Below are positions 24,383-34,761 of a stretch of DNA of 64,000 nt, piece after piece. The DNA lies in the NCBI GenBank assembly GCA_043808235.1, contig JAZDFC010000068.1:1-64000 (forward strand), given 5' to 3'. A program made the position numbers and the translations under genes. The stretch is from JAZDFC01 sp043808235 (GTDB lineage Bacteria; Bacteroidota; Ignavibacteria; Ignavibacteriales; Melioribacteraceae). Numbering within the stretch: position 1 is the stretch's first letter; each line of letters begins with the position of its first letter. The notes below the pieces were generated by a model. It was not told the DNA's origin. It searched no databases and worked only from the letters and a program-made list of their open reading frames with translations.

Positions 24383-27300
24383 CTAAACATTTTCTTTCTC
24401 TTTAACTGTAACTTCTTCCGCATTTTCTACTATTCGCTCTTCGCTTTTTACAATTATCCGTTCATATTTCCTTAAACCGGTCCCGGCAGGGATTAAATTA
24501 CCCATTACTACGTTCTCTTTTAGTCCCAAAAGGGTATCAATTTTAGCTTCAGTAGCAGCATTCGTTAATACTTTTGTAGTTTCCTGGAACGAAGCAGCAG
24601 AGATAAAGCTTTCAGTTGATAAAGCTGCTTGTGTTATACCTAATAGTATATTATCGAATGTTGCCGGCTCGGCATCTCGCACAACGAAACCACTTTTACC
24701 TTTTCTAGTCATTTCATTTTCTTGCTCGCGGAATTTGGTACGTGTAATTAATGTACCAGCTTTAAGATGCTTGAATGGTCCCGGGTCTTCGATAACAACC
24801 ATGTTTTTAATTCTATCGTTTTCTTCAATCAATTTAATACGGTCAACGTAATCTTCTTCAATGAAATTTGTATCACCCGATGTTACGATTTTCAGTTTCT
24901 GAAGCATCTGGCGAACAATAATCTCAATGTGTTTATCATTGATTTTTACACCCTGCAACCTATAAACGTCCTGAATTTCGTTAACCAGGTATTCCTGTAC
25001 AGCATTTGTACCTTTGATTTTTAATATATCATGAGGATCGATTGGTCCATCAGTAATTTTTTCACCGGCAGGAATTTCATCATTTTCTTGAACCAAAATA
25101 TGTTTTCCGTAAGCAATATTATAAACACTTTGTTCGATTCCGTCCAGAGATTCAATAATAATTTCGCGTGAACCTTTCTTGCGAACTCCAAATTTAACTA
25201 AACCTTCGATTTCGGAAACAACCGCAGGGTCGTGTGGTCCACGTGCTTCAAATAATTCCGTTACTCTTGGAAGACCACCGGTAATATCTCTGGTTTTAGC
25301 CATTTGACGCGAAATCTTTGCTAAAACAGCTCCCGGTTGTACTCCCTCATTCTCCTCAACCGCTAGATATGCCCGTGTGGGTAAGTTGAAGATTTTCTCA
25401 TTCCCTTTAGCATCAACGATAACGATACTTGGTGTTAAAGTTTTATCTTTTGATTCAATAACGACTTTTTGAACGTGACCGGTTTGTTCATCGGCTACGT
25501 GTTGAATAGTCGATCTGTCAATTAAATCAACAAATTTTACTCTACCGCCTATATCGGTTAAAATTACTGCGTTATATGGATCGTGGTTATAAAGAGGCTG
25601 CCCTTTTTTAATTGACTGACCATCACTAACTAATAATTCCGCACCATAAGGAATTTCGTATTTCTTTATCTGTCTATTATCCTGATCATATAAACCAATA
25701 TATCCTCTTCTACCAATAACAATCTTTACTTTACCAAAGAAGTCTGTTTTATCAACATAATTTATCTTTTCAAATTTAATTTTACCTTCGATAGCCGAAT
25801 CCACCTGCGATTGACTTGCAATTCTCGATGAAGTTCCGCCTAAGTGGAATGTACGTAATGTAAGCTGTGTACCCGGTTCACCAATTGACTGTGCTGCTAT
25901 TATTCCAACAGCTTCGCCAATCTCAACAATTTTTCCGGTTGTTAGATTACGTCCGTAACATTTAGCGCAAACACCTCGTTTTGATTCGCAGGTTAAAACT
26001 GTACGAATAAAAACAGCATCGATACTTGCATCATCAATTCTTTCCGCAATATCTTCTGTAATTATTTCACCAGCTTCAATAATAACTTCGTCAGTTCTCG
26101 GATCGTATACATCTTCTTGAGCAACACGTCCAGTAATTCTTTCAGCAAGCGGTTCTCTTTCAAGTTCTACATCTTTCAAAGCAGTAATATATACACCACG
26201 GATTGTACCGCAATCTTGTTCGGAGATAATCACATCCTGAGCAACGTCACATAATCTTCGTGTTAAATATCCGGCATCAGCAGTTTTAAGAGCCGTATCA
26301 GCTAAACCTTTACGAGCACCGTGTGTAGATATGAAATACTCTAATACAGATAAACCTTCTTTAAAATTCGCCACAATCGGATTCTCAATAATTTCGCCTG
26401 ATTGACCGGTTAAACTTTTCTGAGGTTTCATCATAAGACCTCTCATTCCGGCAAGCTGACGAACCTGTTCTTGCGAACCTCTCGCACCGGAGTCAACCAT
26501 CATATGTAGGGGATTAAATCCAATCTGGTCACTTTTTAGTTTTTCCATTAGGGACTTACTAACGTTATTCGTTGTATGAGTCCAAACGTCTATAATTTTA
26601 TTGTATCTTTCAGCGTCAGTAATAAGACCCTGCTCATGCTCATTTAATATCGTTGAGACTTTTTTATTTGAATCGGTAATCAAGTTTACTTTTTCTTCCG
26701 GAATAATCATATCGCTGTAGCTAATTGAAATTCCGGCAGCAGTTGCATAACGATATCCCAAATCTTTGAGGTCGTCTAAAAATTTGGCAGTTACTTCATT
26801 GCCCATTTTTATGAACATTTTATAAATAAAGCCGCTGAAAATCTTTTTAACGAGCAATTCATTGAAGAAGCCCATCTCTTTGGGCACGATCAAATTAAAA
26901 ATTACTCTACCGGTTGTTGTATCAACAAGCTTTCCATCAATTTTTACTTTGATTTTTGTGTGAAGATCAACAACCTTTGAATTATATGCAATAATTACTT
27001 CATCCTTGGAACCGAAAATCATCCCTTCACCTTTGGCGCCCGGCATTACTTTTGTCAAATAATAACAACCAAGTACTATATCCTGTGTAGGAACAACAAT
27101 CGGAAGTCCGTTTTGCGGGGACAGAATATTATGGCTTGAAAGCATTAATAAAGTAGCTTCCAATTGAGCTTCATAGGATAATGGTATATGAACAGCCATT
27201 TGGTCGCCGTCAAAGTCCGCATTGAATGCAGTACAAACCATTGGGTGAAGCTGGATGGCTTTTCCATCAATTAAAATTGGTTGAAAAGCTTGAATGCCAA

Positions 27301-28627
27301 GCCTATGCAATGTAGGAGCGCGGTTAAGTAAAACCGGATGGCCTTTTATTAATTTTTCTAATATGTCCCAAATAATAGCATCTTTTCTATCAACAGCTTT
27401 ACGAGCGCTTTTAACAGTTTTGAAGAACCCTCGTTCAATTAATTTCCGAATAATGAAAGGTTTGAATAATTCCACGGCCATGTCTTTGGGCAGACCGCAT
27501 TGATGAAGTTTTAACTCCGGACCGACTACAATAACAGAACGACCGGAATAATCAACTCTTTTTCCAAGCAAGTTTTGACGGAATCTTCCTTGCTTTCCTT
27601 TCAACATATCGCTAAGAGATTTCAATGGGCGATTTCCATCGCTTCTTACTGCGCTTGCTCTTCTTGAATTATCAAATAATGCGTCAACGGCTTCCTGAAG
27701 CATACGTTTTTCGTTACGTAAAATTACTTCGGGAGCTTTGATATCAATTAATCTTTTTAATCTATTGTTACGAATGATCACTCTTCTATAAAGATCATTC
27801 AAATCGCTTGTAGCGAATCTACCACCTTCCAAAGGAACAAGTGGTCTTAGTTCCGGTGGAATAACCGGGACAACGCTTAAAACCATCCATTCGGGTTTGT
27901 TCGGCACTTTCAATTCATGTTCGCGGAAAGCTTCAAGAACGCGAAGACGTTTTAGAATATCATTTCGTTTCTGTTGAGATGTTTCCTCGTTGAGCTGGGC
28001 TTTCAATGCTAAGAATGTCGGCTCAACATCGGTTCTTTTCAATAATTCTTTGATGCCATCGCCGCCGATTTTTGCAACAAATTTCTTCGGATCGTTCGCA
28101 TCCAAAGCATCATTATCGTGAGGCAGGGAATTTAATATTTCAAAATATTGATCTTCCGAAATCAAGTCTTTACCGCTTAGTCCTGTTGGACCAGGGTTAA
28201 TAACCACGTACGATTCGTAATAAATAATCTTTTCGAGTTCTTTAGTCGTCATTCCAATAATATTACCAATTTTGGAAGGAAGAGCTTTAAAGAACCAAAT
28301 GTGAACAACGGGAACGGCTAAACCGATATGCCCCATACGTTCTCTTCGAACATTTTTTAATGTAACCTCAACACCGCATCTATCGCACACAATACCTTTA
28401 TATCTAATACCTTTGTACTTTCCGCAAGCACATTCCCAATCTTTTACCGGTCCGAAGATTTTTTCACAAAACAATCCGTCTTTTTCCGGTCGAAAAGATC
28501 TATAGTTAATTGTTTCTGGTTTTGTAACTTCTCCATGAGATCGAGTCAAAATATCATCAGGACTTGCTAAACTGATTGTTAATTTTTCAATCTGTTTTAG
28601 TGCCATTTCTTGAGATGATAATCTCAT
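24383..28627 (-). CDS. rpoC: DNA-directed RNA polymerase subunit beta'
   Basis: 1414 residues. The N-terminal zinc ribbon shows Cys66, Cys68, Cys81 and Cys84. The catalytic Mg site is NADFDGDQMA with Asp471, Asp473 and Asp475. The second zinc site lies in CESKRGVCAKCYGRNL, and the trigger-loop/bridge-helix region includes GAAVGIIAAQSIGEPGTQLT-type sequence (here GEAVGIIAAQSIGEPGTQLT). The C-terminal extension ends in an acidic/basic tail. 26 nt after rpoB and co-transcribed with it. Confidence 0.98.
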   Translation of the reverse strand: MRLSSQEMALKQIEKLTISLASPDDILTRSHGEVTKPETINYRSFRPEKDGLFCEKIFGPVKDWECACGKYKGIRYKGIVCDRCGVEVTLKNVRRERMGHIGLAVPVVHIWFFKALPSKIGNIIGMTTKELEKIIYYESYVVINPGPTGLSGKDLISEDQYFEILNSLPHDNDALDANDPKKFVAKIGGDGIKELLKRTDVEPTFLALKAQLNEETSQQKRNDILKRLRVLEAFREHELKVPNKPEWMVLSVVPVIPPELRPLVPLEGGRFATSDLNDLYRRVIIRNNRLKRLIDIKAPEVILRNEKRMLQEAVDALFDNSRRASAVRSDGNRPLKSLSDMLKGKQGRFRQNLLGKRVDYSGRSVIVVGPELKLHQCGLPKDMAVELFKPFIIRKLIERGFFKTVKSARKAVDRKDAIIWDILEKLIKGHPVLLNRAPTLHRLGIQAFQPILIDGKAIQLHPMVCTAFNADFDGDQMAVHIPLSYEAQLEATLLMLSSHNILSPQNGLPIVVPTQDIVLGCYYLTKVMPGAKGEGMIFGSKDEVIIAYNSKVVDLHTKIKVKIDGKLVDTTTGRVIFNLIVPKEMGFFNELLVKKIFSGFIYKMFIKMGNEVTAKFLDDLKDLGYRYATAAGISISYSDMIIPEEKVNLITDSNKKVSTILNEHEQGLITDAERYNKIIDVWTHTTNNVSKSLMEKLKSDQIGFNPLHMMVDSGARGSQEQVRQLAGMRGLMMKPQKSLTGQSGEIIENPIVANFKEGLSVLEYFISTHGARKGLADTALKTADAGYLTRRLCDVAQDVIISEQDCGTIRGVYITALKDVELEREPLAERITGRVAQEDVYDPRTDEVIIEAGEIITEDIAERIDDASIDAVFIRTVLTCESKRGVCAKCYGRNLTTGKIVEIGEAVGIIAAQSIGEPGTQLTLRTFHLGGTSSRIASQSQVDSAIEGKIKFEKINYVDKTDFFGKVKIVIGRRGYIGLYDQDNRQIKKYEIPYGAELLVSDGQSIKKGQPLYNHDPYNAVILTDIGGRVKFVDLIDRSTIQHVADEQTGHVQKVVIESKDKTLTPSIVIVDAKGNEKIFNLPTRAYLAVEENEGVQPGAVLAKISRQMAKTRDITGGLPRVTELFEARGPHDPAVVSEIEGLVKFGVRKKGSREIIIESLDGIEQSVYNIAYGKHILVQENDEIPAGEKITDGPIDPHDILKIKGTNAVQEYLVNEIQDVYRLQGVKINDKHIEIIVRQMLQKLKIVTSGDTNFIEEDYVDRIKLIEENDRIKNMVVIEDPGPFKHLKAGTLITRTKFREQENEMTRKGKSGFVVRDAEPATFDNILLGITQAALSTESFISAASFQETTKVLTNAATEAKIDTLLGLKENVVMGNLIPAGTGLRKYERIIVKSEERIVENAEEVTVKEKENV

Positions 28628-28653
28628 ATAATATATCTCCTTAGACCATAAAA

Positions 28654-31600
28654 TTAATTTATTTTGATATTGAGACCGAGACCTTGAAGCTCTTTAATGA
28701 GAACATTAAATGCTTCAGGTACACTTGGATCGGGAATATTATCCCCTTTCACAATTGCTTCGTAAGTTTTTGCTCTACCGGTAACGTCGTCGCTTTTTAC
28801 TGTAAGAATTTCTTGCAGAATATGCGCAGCGCCATAACCTTCGAGAGCCCAAACTTCCATTTCACCAAATCGTTGACCCCCAAATTGGGCCTTTCCACCC
28901 AATGGCTGCTGGGTAATTAAAGAGTACGGGCCAATTGAACGAGCATGAATTTTATCATCAACCATGTGGCCTAATTTCATCATATATATGTAACCACATG
29001 TTACTTTTTGGTGAAATTTTTCGCCTGATCTTCCATCGGTTAATAAAGCTTTTGAACCGTTCGGTAAACCGGCTTTTGCTACCAGTTCTTCAACATCATT
29101 AATTGTTGCACCATCGAAGATCGGGGTTTCGAATTTAACACCGATTTCCTTTCCGACCCAGCCGAGAGCAGTTTCATAAAGTTGCCCTAAGTTCATTCTC
29201 GAAGGTACGCCAAGTGGATTTAATACGATATCAACCGGGGTACCGTCTTCATGATACGGCATATCTTCAACAGGAACTACTTTTGCAACAACACCTTTAT
29301 TACCATGGCGCCCGGCCATTTTATCGCCAACTGTTACTTTACGCTTTTTGGCTACGTAAACTTTGGCAAGTTGAACTATTCCCGGGGGCAACTCATCGCC
29401 ACTTTGAATTTTTAATTTTTCTCGTTTAAATTCCTCTTCATTATCTGCCATAAGTGCAAAATAATTTACGAAGAGGGCTTTCACCATTTCATTTGTTTTT
29501 TTATGCGAAAACCATTCCTGAGTATAATCGAGTTTTGTTACATCTTCAATAGTTGTGAATGTATTTTCTTTAATTACAGTACCGCTTCGCAATACTACTG
29601 AGCCGTCAAGATCACGTACACCGGTTGAGGTCTTCCCTAAACCGATCATAGTCAATTTACTAACAAGCTTACTGTAATTGTTATCTCCTTTAACTTTATG
29701 ATCATGTTCTAACTGATCAATCTGTTTCTTTTCAATCTTTTTCGAATCAGCATCTTTACGTTTTCTACTAAATAATCTTGTTTTAATTACCGTTCCTTTT
29801 AATCCCGGAGGCGCTTTTAAAGAAGCATCTTTCACATCGCCTGCTTTGTCCCCAAAGATGGCTTTCAACAATTTCTCTTCCGGAGTTGGATCGGTTTCAC
29901 CTTTTGGTGTAATTTTTCCAATTAGAATATCGCCTTCAGTAACTTCAGCGCCTTCTCTTACGATACCATTCTCATCGAGATTTTTAGTTGCTTCTTCACT
30001 TACATTAGGAATATCGCGCGTAAGTTCTTCTTCTCCACGTTTTGTTTCTCTTACCTGCAGCTCAAATTCTTCGATATGTATGGATGTAAACACATCCTGC
30101 GAAACTACTCTTTCACTAAGAATTATAGCGTCTTCAAAATTATATCCGCGCCAGGGCATGAATGCAACAAGTACATTTTTACCGAGGGCTAATTCGCCAT
30201 TTTGAATAGCAGGACCGTCGGCTAAGGTATCACCCTTTTTTACTTTTTGTCCGGATTTTACAATCGGTTTCTGATTAAAACATGTTTCCTGGTTAGTACC
30301 TGAAAATTTGGTCAAGTTGTATTCTACTCTTCTCTCATCACTAAATGTTGTGATTGCTTCAAAACTATCGGGATCTAATTCATATTTAACAATTATTTTT
30401 CGAGCATCGCAATATTCTACAACACCATTGTCTTCAGCTATAATTACAGAACGCGAATCGCGTGCAATCTTTTGTTCCATTCCAGTACCTACGATTGGGG
30501 CTTCCGGTGTTAAAAGTGGAACCGCCTGGCGCTGCATATTCGAGCCCATTAAAGCACGGTTAGCGTCGTCATGTTCAAGGAATGGAATCAGAGCAGCCGC
30601 AGCAGATACAATCTGAGCCGGCGCAACATCCATTCTGTGGATAAATTCCGGGGCAATAACAGGGAATTCTCCTTTTAATCTGCATTTTACTCTGTCATTA
30701 ACAAAACGTCCCTGTTCATCGAGCTTTGCGTTTGCTTGTGCAATTATGAATTTATCTTCTTCATCAGCAGATAAATATTCAATTTCCGTTAATGCTTTGT
30801 TGTTTTTAACGAGTCTATACGGAGTTTCTAGGAAACCAAAATGGTTTACTCTCGAATAAATAGTTAAAGAGGAAATAAGACCGATGTTTGGACCTTCAGG
30901 CGTTTCGATCGGGCACAATCTTCCGTAATGTGAATGGTGAACGTCACGAACCTCAAATCCTGCTCTTTCTCTTGTTAGACCGCCAGGACCTAATGCTGAA
31001 ATTCTTCTTTTGTGAGTAAGCTCGGAAAGTGGATTGGTTTGATCCATGAACTGCGACAATTGGTTGGTACCGAAGAATGCATTAATTACACTTGTGATAG
31101 TACGTGCATTTACCAAATCTTGCGGCTGCATATTTTCGTTATCGCGCATATTCATTCGTTCGCGAATTGTTCTTGCCATTCTTGCTAAAGCCACATTGTA
31201 CTGCTGTTGAAGCTGTTCGCCAACAGTTCTAACTCTTCTGTTTCCAAGGTGATCAATATCGTCAATCGTAACATTTCCGTTTTTAAGATTGATGATATTT
31301 TTCATAATAGCAATAATATCTTCTTTTGTTAAAATCGTAAGATTCATCGGGATATTAAGCCCAAGTCTGTCATTCATTCTATAACGACCGACCTCGCCAA
31401 GATCATAACGTTTATCATTGAAAAACAACTTTTCAATTAGCGCTGCTGCAGTATCTACATCGGGTGCTTCACCTGATCTTAATTGGCGGTAAATTGCATA
31501 TAAGGCTTCCTCTTTTGTTTTTGCAAGATCTTTTTTTAATGTATTTAGAATAAGATCTTGATCTGGCGATGTTCCCGAAGTTATTAATTTAATAACACCA

Positions 31601-32448
31601 ACCGACGATGCTTTTATATTTAATATTGATTCTTCGGTCAAATAATCTTCTTTTGGAGTAAAAATTTCACCGGTTGCTGTGTCGATGATATCCTCGGCAG
31701 CCATTCTACCAACATGTTCTTCAACCGAAAGTTTTTTAACATGAAGTTCTTCCACTAAACTAAAGAGATTTAAAATTTCTTCGTCAGTTGTAAAATCCAA
31801 CGACCTTAATAAAGTTGTTGCGGGGAATTTCTTTCTTCTATCAATGTAAACATACATTACGTGGTTAATATCGGTAGCAAACTCAACCCAAGAGCCACGG
31901 AAAGGAATGATTCGGGCAGAGAATATTGGAGTACCGTTTGGATGAACTGTTTGATCAAAAGCGACGCCCGGTGAACGGTGGAGCTGGCTAACAATAACTC
32001 TTTCCGCGCCATTAATAACAAATGTACCGGCTCCGGTCATAAACGGAAGGTTGCCAAGGTAAACTTCCTGTTCAACTGAATTTACATATTCATTCGTTTC
32101 TTCGTCTTTAGTAGATAACCTAAGCTTTGCTTTTAACGGTGCGTTATAAGTGAGGCCGCGTTCTTCACATTCAGCTAAAGAAAATCTCGATTTTTCGACA
32201 TAATACTCTAAAAAATCCAATCTGTAGAATTCTTTATTATCGAATATCGGGAAATTGGCAGTAAAGACAGCCTGCAGACCTTTATTCTCCCTTTTAGCAG
32301 GGTCAATTCTTAATTGAAGAAATTCTTCAAAAGAATCTAATTGAATGTTTAAAAGGTCGGGAACTTCAATAACATGGCTGATATTCGCAAAGGTTATCCT
32401 ATTCGTCGACTTATTGATTTTGCGGTTCTCCAATCCGAACCTCCTCAA
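28654..32448 (-). CDS. rpoB: DNA-directed RNA polymerase subunit beta
   Basis: 1264 residues. The rifampicin-binding region is canonical: FFGTNQLSQFMDQTNPLSEL, then THKRRISALGPGGLTRERAG. Other landmarks are HYGRLCPIETPEGPNIGLIS and the active-centre lysines in KMAGRHGNKGVV. The C-terminal clamp has GGKAQFGGQRFGEMEVWALE. The gene follows rplL after a 102-nt gap that holds a strong hairpin plus T tract, probably an attenuator. Confidence 0.98.
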   Translation of the reverse strand: MRRFGLENRKINKSTNRITFANISHVIEVPDLLNIQLDSFEEFLQLRIDPAKRENKGLQAVFTANFPIFDNKEFYRLDFLEYYVEKSRFSLAECEERGLTYNAPLKAKLRLSTKDEETNEYVNSVEQEVYLGNLPFMTGAGTFVINGAERVIVSQLHRSPGVAFDQTVHPNGTPIFSARIIPFRGSWVEFATDINHVMYVYIDRRKKFPATTLLRSLDFTTDEEILNLFSLVEELHVKKLSVEEHVGRMAAEDIIDTATGEIFTPKEDYLTEESILNIKASSVGVIKLITSGTSPDQDLILNTLKKDLAKTKEEALYAIYRQLRSGEAPDVDTAAALIEKLFFNDKRYDLGEVGRYRMNDRLGLNIPMNLTILTKEDIIAIMKNIINLKNGNVTIDDIDHLGNRRVRTVGEQLQQQYNVALARMARTIRERMNMRDNENMQPQDLVNARTITSVINAFFGTNQLSQFMDQTNPLSELTHKRRISALGPGGLTRERAGFEVRDVHHSHYGRLCPIETPEGPNIGLISSLTIYSRVNHFGFLETPYRLVKNNKALTEIEYLSADEEDKFIIAQANAKLDEQGRFVNDRVKCRLKGEFPVIAPEFIHRMDVAPAQIVSAAAALIPFLEHDDANRALMGSNMQRQAVPLLTPEAPIVGTGMEQKIARDSRSVIIAEDNGVVEYCDARKIIVKYELDPDSFEAITTFSDERRVEYNLTKFSGTNQETCFNQKPIVKSGQKVKKGDTLADGPAIQNGELALGKNVLVAFMPWRGYNFEDAIILSERVVSQDVFTSIHIEEFELQVRETKRGEEELTRDIPNVSEEATKNLDENGIVREGAEVTEGDILIGKITPKGETDPTPEEKLLKAIFGDKAGDVKDASLKAPPGLKGTVIKTRLFSRKRKDADSKKIEKKQIDQLEHDHKVKGDNNYSKLVSKLTMIGLGKTSTGVRDLDGSVVLRSGTVIKENTFTTIEDVTKLDYTQEWFSHKKTNEMVKALFVNYFALMADNEEEFKREKLKIQSGDELPPGIVQLAKVYVAKKRKVTVGDKMAGRHGNKGVVAKVVPVEDMPYHEDGTPVDIVLNPLGVPSRMNLGQLYETALGWVGKEIGVKFETPIFDGATINDVEELVAKAGLPNGSKALLTDGRSGEKFHQKVTCGYIYMMKLGHMVDDKIHARSIGPYSLITQQPLGGKAQFGGQRFGEMEVWALEGYGAAHILQEILTVKSDDVTGRAKTYEAIVKGDNIPDPSVPEAFNVLIKELQGLGLNIKIN

Positions 32449-32462
32449 AAAATTAATTTATC

Positions 32463-32512
32463 AAAAAAAATGAATAAAAGTGGTAAGACATACTTCACCA
32501 TCTTACCACTTT
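32463..32512 (-). terminator. rplL-rpoB attenuator/terminator
   Basis: On the minus strand AAAGTGGTAAGA (32512-32501) pairs perfectly (12 bp) with TCTTACCACTTT (32488-32477) around a 12-nt loop, followed after 6 nt by eight T residues (32470-32463). It sits between the rplL stop and rpoB start, where E. coli has its partial attenuator setting the ratio of L12 to RNA polymerase. Hairpin and T tract are seen; partial read-through is inferred. Confidence 0.8.
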
Positions 32513-32550
32513 GGTATAAAATAAACTTATATTTATTTGTTTTCAGCTGC

Positions 32551-32934
32551 TTACTTTAATTCTACCGTAGCGCCAGCTTCTTCAAGTTCTTTTTTTATCT
32601 TTTCAGCTTCGTCTTTTGAAACTGCTTCTTTAACAGCTTTTGGAGCAGAATCAACCAAATCTTTTGCTTCTTTCAAACCGAGACCGGTATGAGCGCGAAC
32701 AACTTTAATAACGTTAATTTTATTTGCGCCAATAGTAGCTAATATTACATTGAATTCGGTTTTCTCTTCAACCGGTGCAACTTCAGCAGCAGCGCCCGGC
32801 ATCATCCCAGCAAATGCCATAGGTGCGGCAGCGGTAACACCAAATTCTTCTTCTAAAGCTTTCTTTAATTGCGAAGCCTCTACTAACGTGAGTCCTTTAA
32901 TTTTTTCAACAATTTCAGTTATTTTTTCTGACAT
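32551..32934 (-). CDS. rplL: Large ribosomal subunit protein bL12 (L7/L12)
   Basis: Stalk protein recruiting translation factors. 127 residues: N-terminal dimerisation helices (SEKITEIVEKIKGLTLVEAS), an Ala/Pro-rich hinge (about 35-55), and the C-terminal domain with INVIKVVRAHTGLGLKEAKD and AEKIKKELEEAGATVELK. 35 nt after rplJ. Confidence 0.98.
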   Translation of the reverse strand: MSEKITEIVEKIKGLTLVEASQLKKALEEEFGVTAAAPMAFAGMMPGAAAEVAPVEEKTEFNVILATIGANKINVIKVVRAHTGLGLKEAKDLVDSAPKAVKEAVSKDEAEKIKKELEEAGATVELK

Positions 32935-32969
32935 TTTTATACTCCTTAATTATTTACTTTTTTGAAAAT

Positions 32970-33491
32970 TTAAGCCGCTTCTTTCTTACTAATTTGATCA
33001 ACAACGCTAACCAAATCTCTAATGACCGCATTTATAGCGCCAACAATTCCGGAAGCAGGAGCAGCAATACTTCCTATGATGCTCGACATCATTTCTGCTT
33101 TGGTAGGCATCGATGCCAATTCATCCAATTGGTCTTTTCCGTAAAAATCCTTTTCAATATAGCAGCCCTTGAATTTAAATTTATCCGAGGTTTTTGCATA
33201 TTTTTTAATGATTTTTGCGGGGGCAACAAAATTCTCTTCAATAAAAGCAGCGCCGGTCATGCCAACGAGTAAATCATTGAATTTTTCGTAACCGCCAACT
33301 TCATCAATAGCTTTTTTGAAAAAGGTGTTTTTGAAGACTTTATAATTAACACCCTCTTTCCCAAATTCACGACGTAAGTTGCTTATATCCTCAACTTTAA
33401 TTCCGTGATAATCCATAAGGTAAATCGATGAAGACTTGCCAATCAGATCTTTAATTTCACTTATTATCTCAGCTTTTTCAGTTTTATTCAT
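32970..33491 (-). CDS. rplJ: Large ribosomal subunit protein uL10
   Basis: Stalk base protein that anchors bL12 dimers and usually represses its own mRNA. 173 residues: NKTEKAEIISEIKDLIGKSS, SIYLMDYHGIKVEDISNLRR, YKVFKNTFFKKAIDEV, with the C-terminal helix SVVDQISKKEAA that binds bL12. The 94-nt leader upstream contains a GC-rich hairpin. Confidence 0.96.
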   Translation of the reverse strand: MNKTEKAEIISEIKDLIGKSSSIYLMDYHGIKVEDISNLRREFGKEGVNYKVFKNTFFKKAIDEVGGYEKFNDLLVGMTGAAFIEENFVAPAKIIKKYAKTSDKFKFKGCYIEKDFYGKDQLDELASMPTKAEMMSSIIGSIAAPASGIVGAINAVIRDLVSVVDQISKKEAA

Positions 33492-33551
33492 CTTGTACCT
33501 ATCAAATATGACTTTTTATTTTATAATAGAAGCATTATAATAAATAACTAC

Positions 33552-33570
33552 CCCCGGGTACAAGCCGGGG
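33552..33570 (-). promoter_or_regulatory. GC-rich hairpin in the rplJ leader
   Basis: CCCCGG (33570-33565 on minus) pairs with CCGGGG (33557-33552) around a 7-nt loop, in an otherwise very AT-rich 94-nt gap between rplA and rplJ. It may be part of the uL10 autoregulatory leader or an RNA-processing/pausing site. There is no clear T tract, so a terminator is less likely. Confidence 0.45.
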
Positions 33571-33585
33571 ATGAGTGCGTAATTT

Positions 33586-34287
33586 TTATTTTACTGTAAC
33601 AGAAGTTTCGTCTTTTGTTATCGGAAGACCAGGTCCCATAGTTGTTGAAAGGAATAGACTTTTAACATACTGTCCCTTTGCTGTTGATGGTCTCATCTTA
33701 ATTATTGTATTTAAAAACGCTTTTACGTTTTCGGTTAACTGTTGTTCACTGAACGACATTTTGCCAAGTGAAGTATGTACAATCCCTGTTTTATCAACTC
33801 TAAACTCAATTTTTCCACCTTTCACTTCTTTTACAGCATTAACAACATCATTAGTAACTGTACCACTTTTGGGATTTGGCATCAACCCTTTTGGACCTAA
33901 AATTTTACCAAGTTTACCGAGTTCCGACATAGTATCCGGCATAGCAACAATAACATCAATATCAGCCCAGCCTTCTTTAATCTTTTCAAGATATTCCTCG
34001 AATCCGGCATAATCTGCACCGGCATTTAATGCATCCTGAGCCGCAGCGCCTTTTGCAATAACAAGTACTTTAACTTGTTTTCCGGTTCCATGAGGTAAAG
34101 ATACCGTACCCCGAACCATTTGATCGGCGTGTCTTGGATCGACACCAAGTCTGATTGCACAATCTAAAGATTCCGTAAATTTTACTTTAGAAGTATCTTT
34201 CAAGATTTTAATAGCATTGTCAATTGTATATTCTTTCTTTACATCAACTTTTTTCTTTATCTCGGTAACTCTCTTTGAAGCTTTCAT
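33586..34287 (-). CDS. rplA: Large ribosomal subunit protein uL1
   Basis: L1-stalk protein and E. coli regulator of the rplKA mRNA. 233 residues: DVKKEYTIDNAIKILKDTSK, RLGVDPRHADQMVRGTVSLP, HGTGKQVKVLVIAKG, GPKGLMPNPKSGTVTNDVVN and VKSLFLSTTMGPGLPI. Normal length and order. Confidence 0.98.
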   Translation of the reverse strand: MKASKRVTEIKKKVDVKKEYTIDNAIKILKDTSKVKFTESLDCAIRLGVDPRHADQMVRGTVSLPHGTGKQVKVLVIAKGAAAQDALNAGADYAGFEEYLEKIKEGWADIDVIVAMPDTMSELGKLGKILGPKGLMPNPKSGTVTNDVVNAVKEVKGGKIEFRVDKTGIVHTSLGKMSFSEQQLTENVKAFLNTIIKMRPSTAKGQYVKSLFLSTTMGPGLPITKDETSVTVK

Positions 34288-34311
34288 TTTATTATCCGCT
34301 ATTAATTTGAA

Positions 34312-34737
34312 TTATTCAACTACAGATATTCCCATACTCCGGGCGGTTCCTGAAACCATACTCATCGCATGTTCAACATCGTTGGCATTTAAATCCTTCA
34401 TTTTTAACTCGGCAATCTCTTGAACCTGAGTTTTAGAAACCTGCGCAACTTTAGTTTTATTGGGTTCCGCAGAGCCCTTTTCAACTTTAGCAGCTTTTTT
34501 CAATAAAACCGCGGCAGGAGGTGTTTTTGTAATAAATGTAAAAGATTTATCCGAATATACTGTTATAACAACCGGAATGATAAGTCCTGATTTATCGGCA
34601 GTACGCGCGTTAAATTGTTTACAAAACTCCATGATATTTACACCTTTTTGACCCAAAGCAGGACCAACGGGTGGTGAAGGATTTGCCTGACCGGCAGAAA
34701 TTTGCAATTTTATAAAGCTATCAATTTTCTTAGCCAT
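34312..34737 (-). CDS. rplK: Large ribosomal subunit protein uL11
   Basis: GTPase-associated-centre protein. 141 residues: KIDSFIKLQISAGQANPSPP, VGPALGQKGVNIMEFCKQFN, the thiostrepton/RelA-relevant proline-rich N domain, and the C-terminal RNA-binding DLNANDVEHAMSMVSGTARS, MGI. 24 nt before rplA. Confidence 0.98.
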   Translation of the reverse strand: MAKKIDSFIKLQISAGQANPSPPVGPALGQKGVNIMEFCKQFNARTADKSGLIIPVVITVYSDKSFTFITKTPPAAVLLKKAAKVEKGSAEPNKTKVAQVSKTQVQEIAELKMKDLNANDVEHAMSMVSGTARSMGISVVE

Positions 34738-34761
34738 TGATTAACCTAAGTTTATTAAAAA

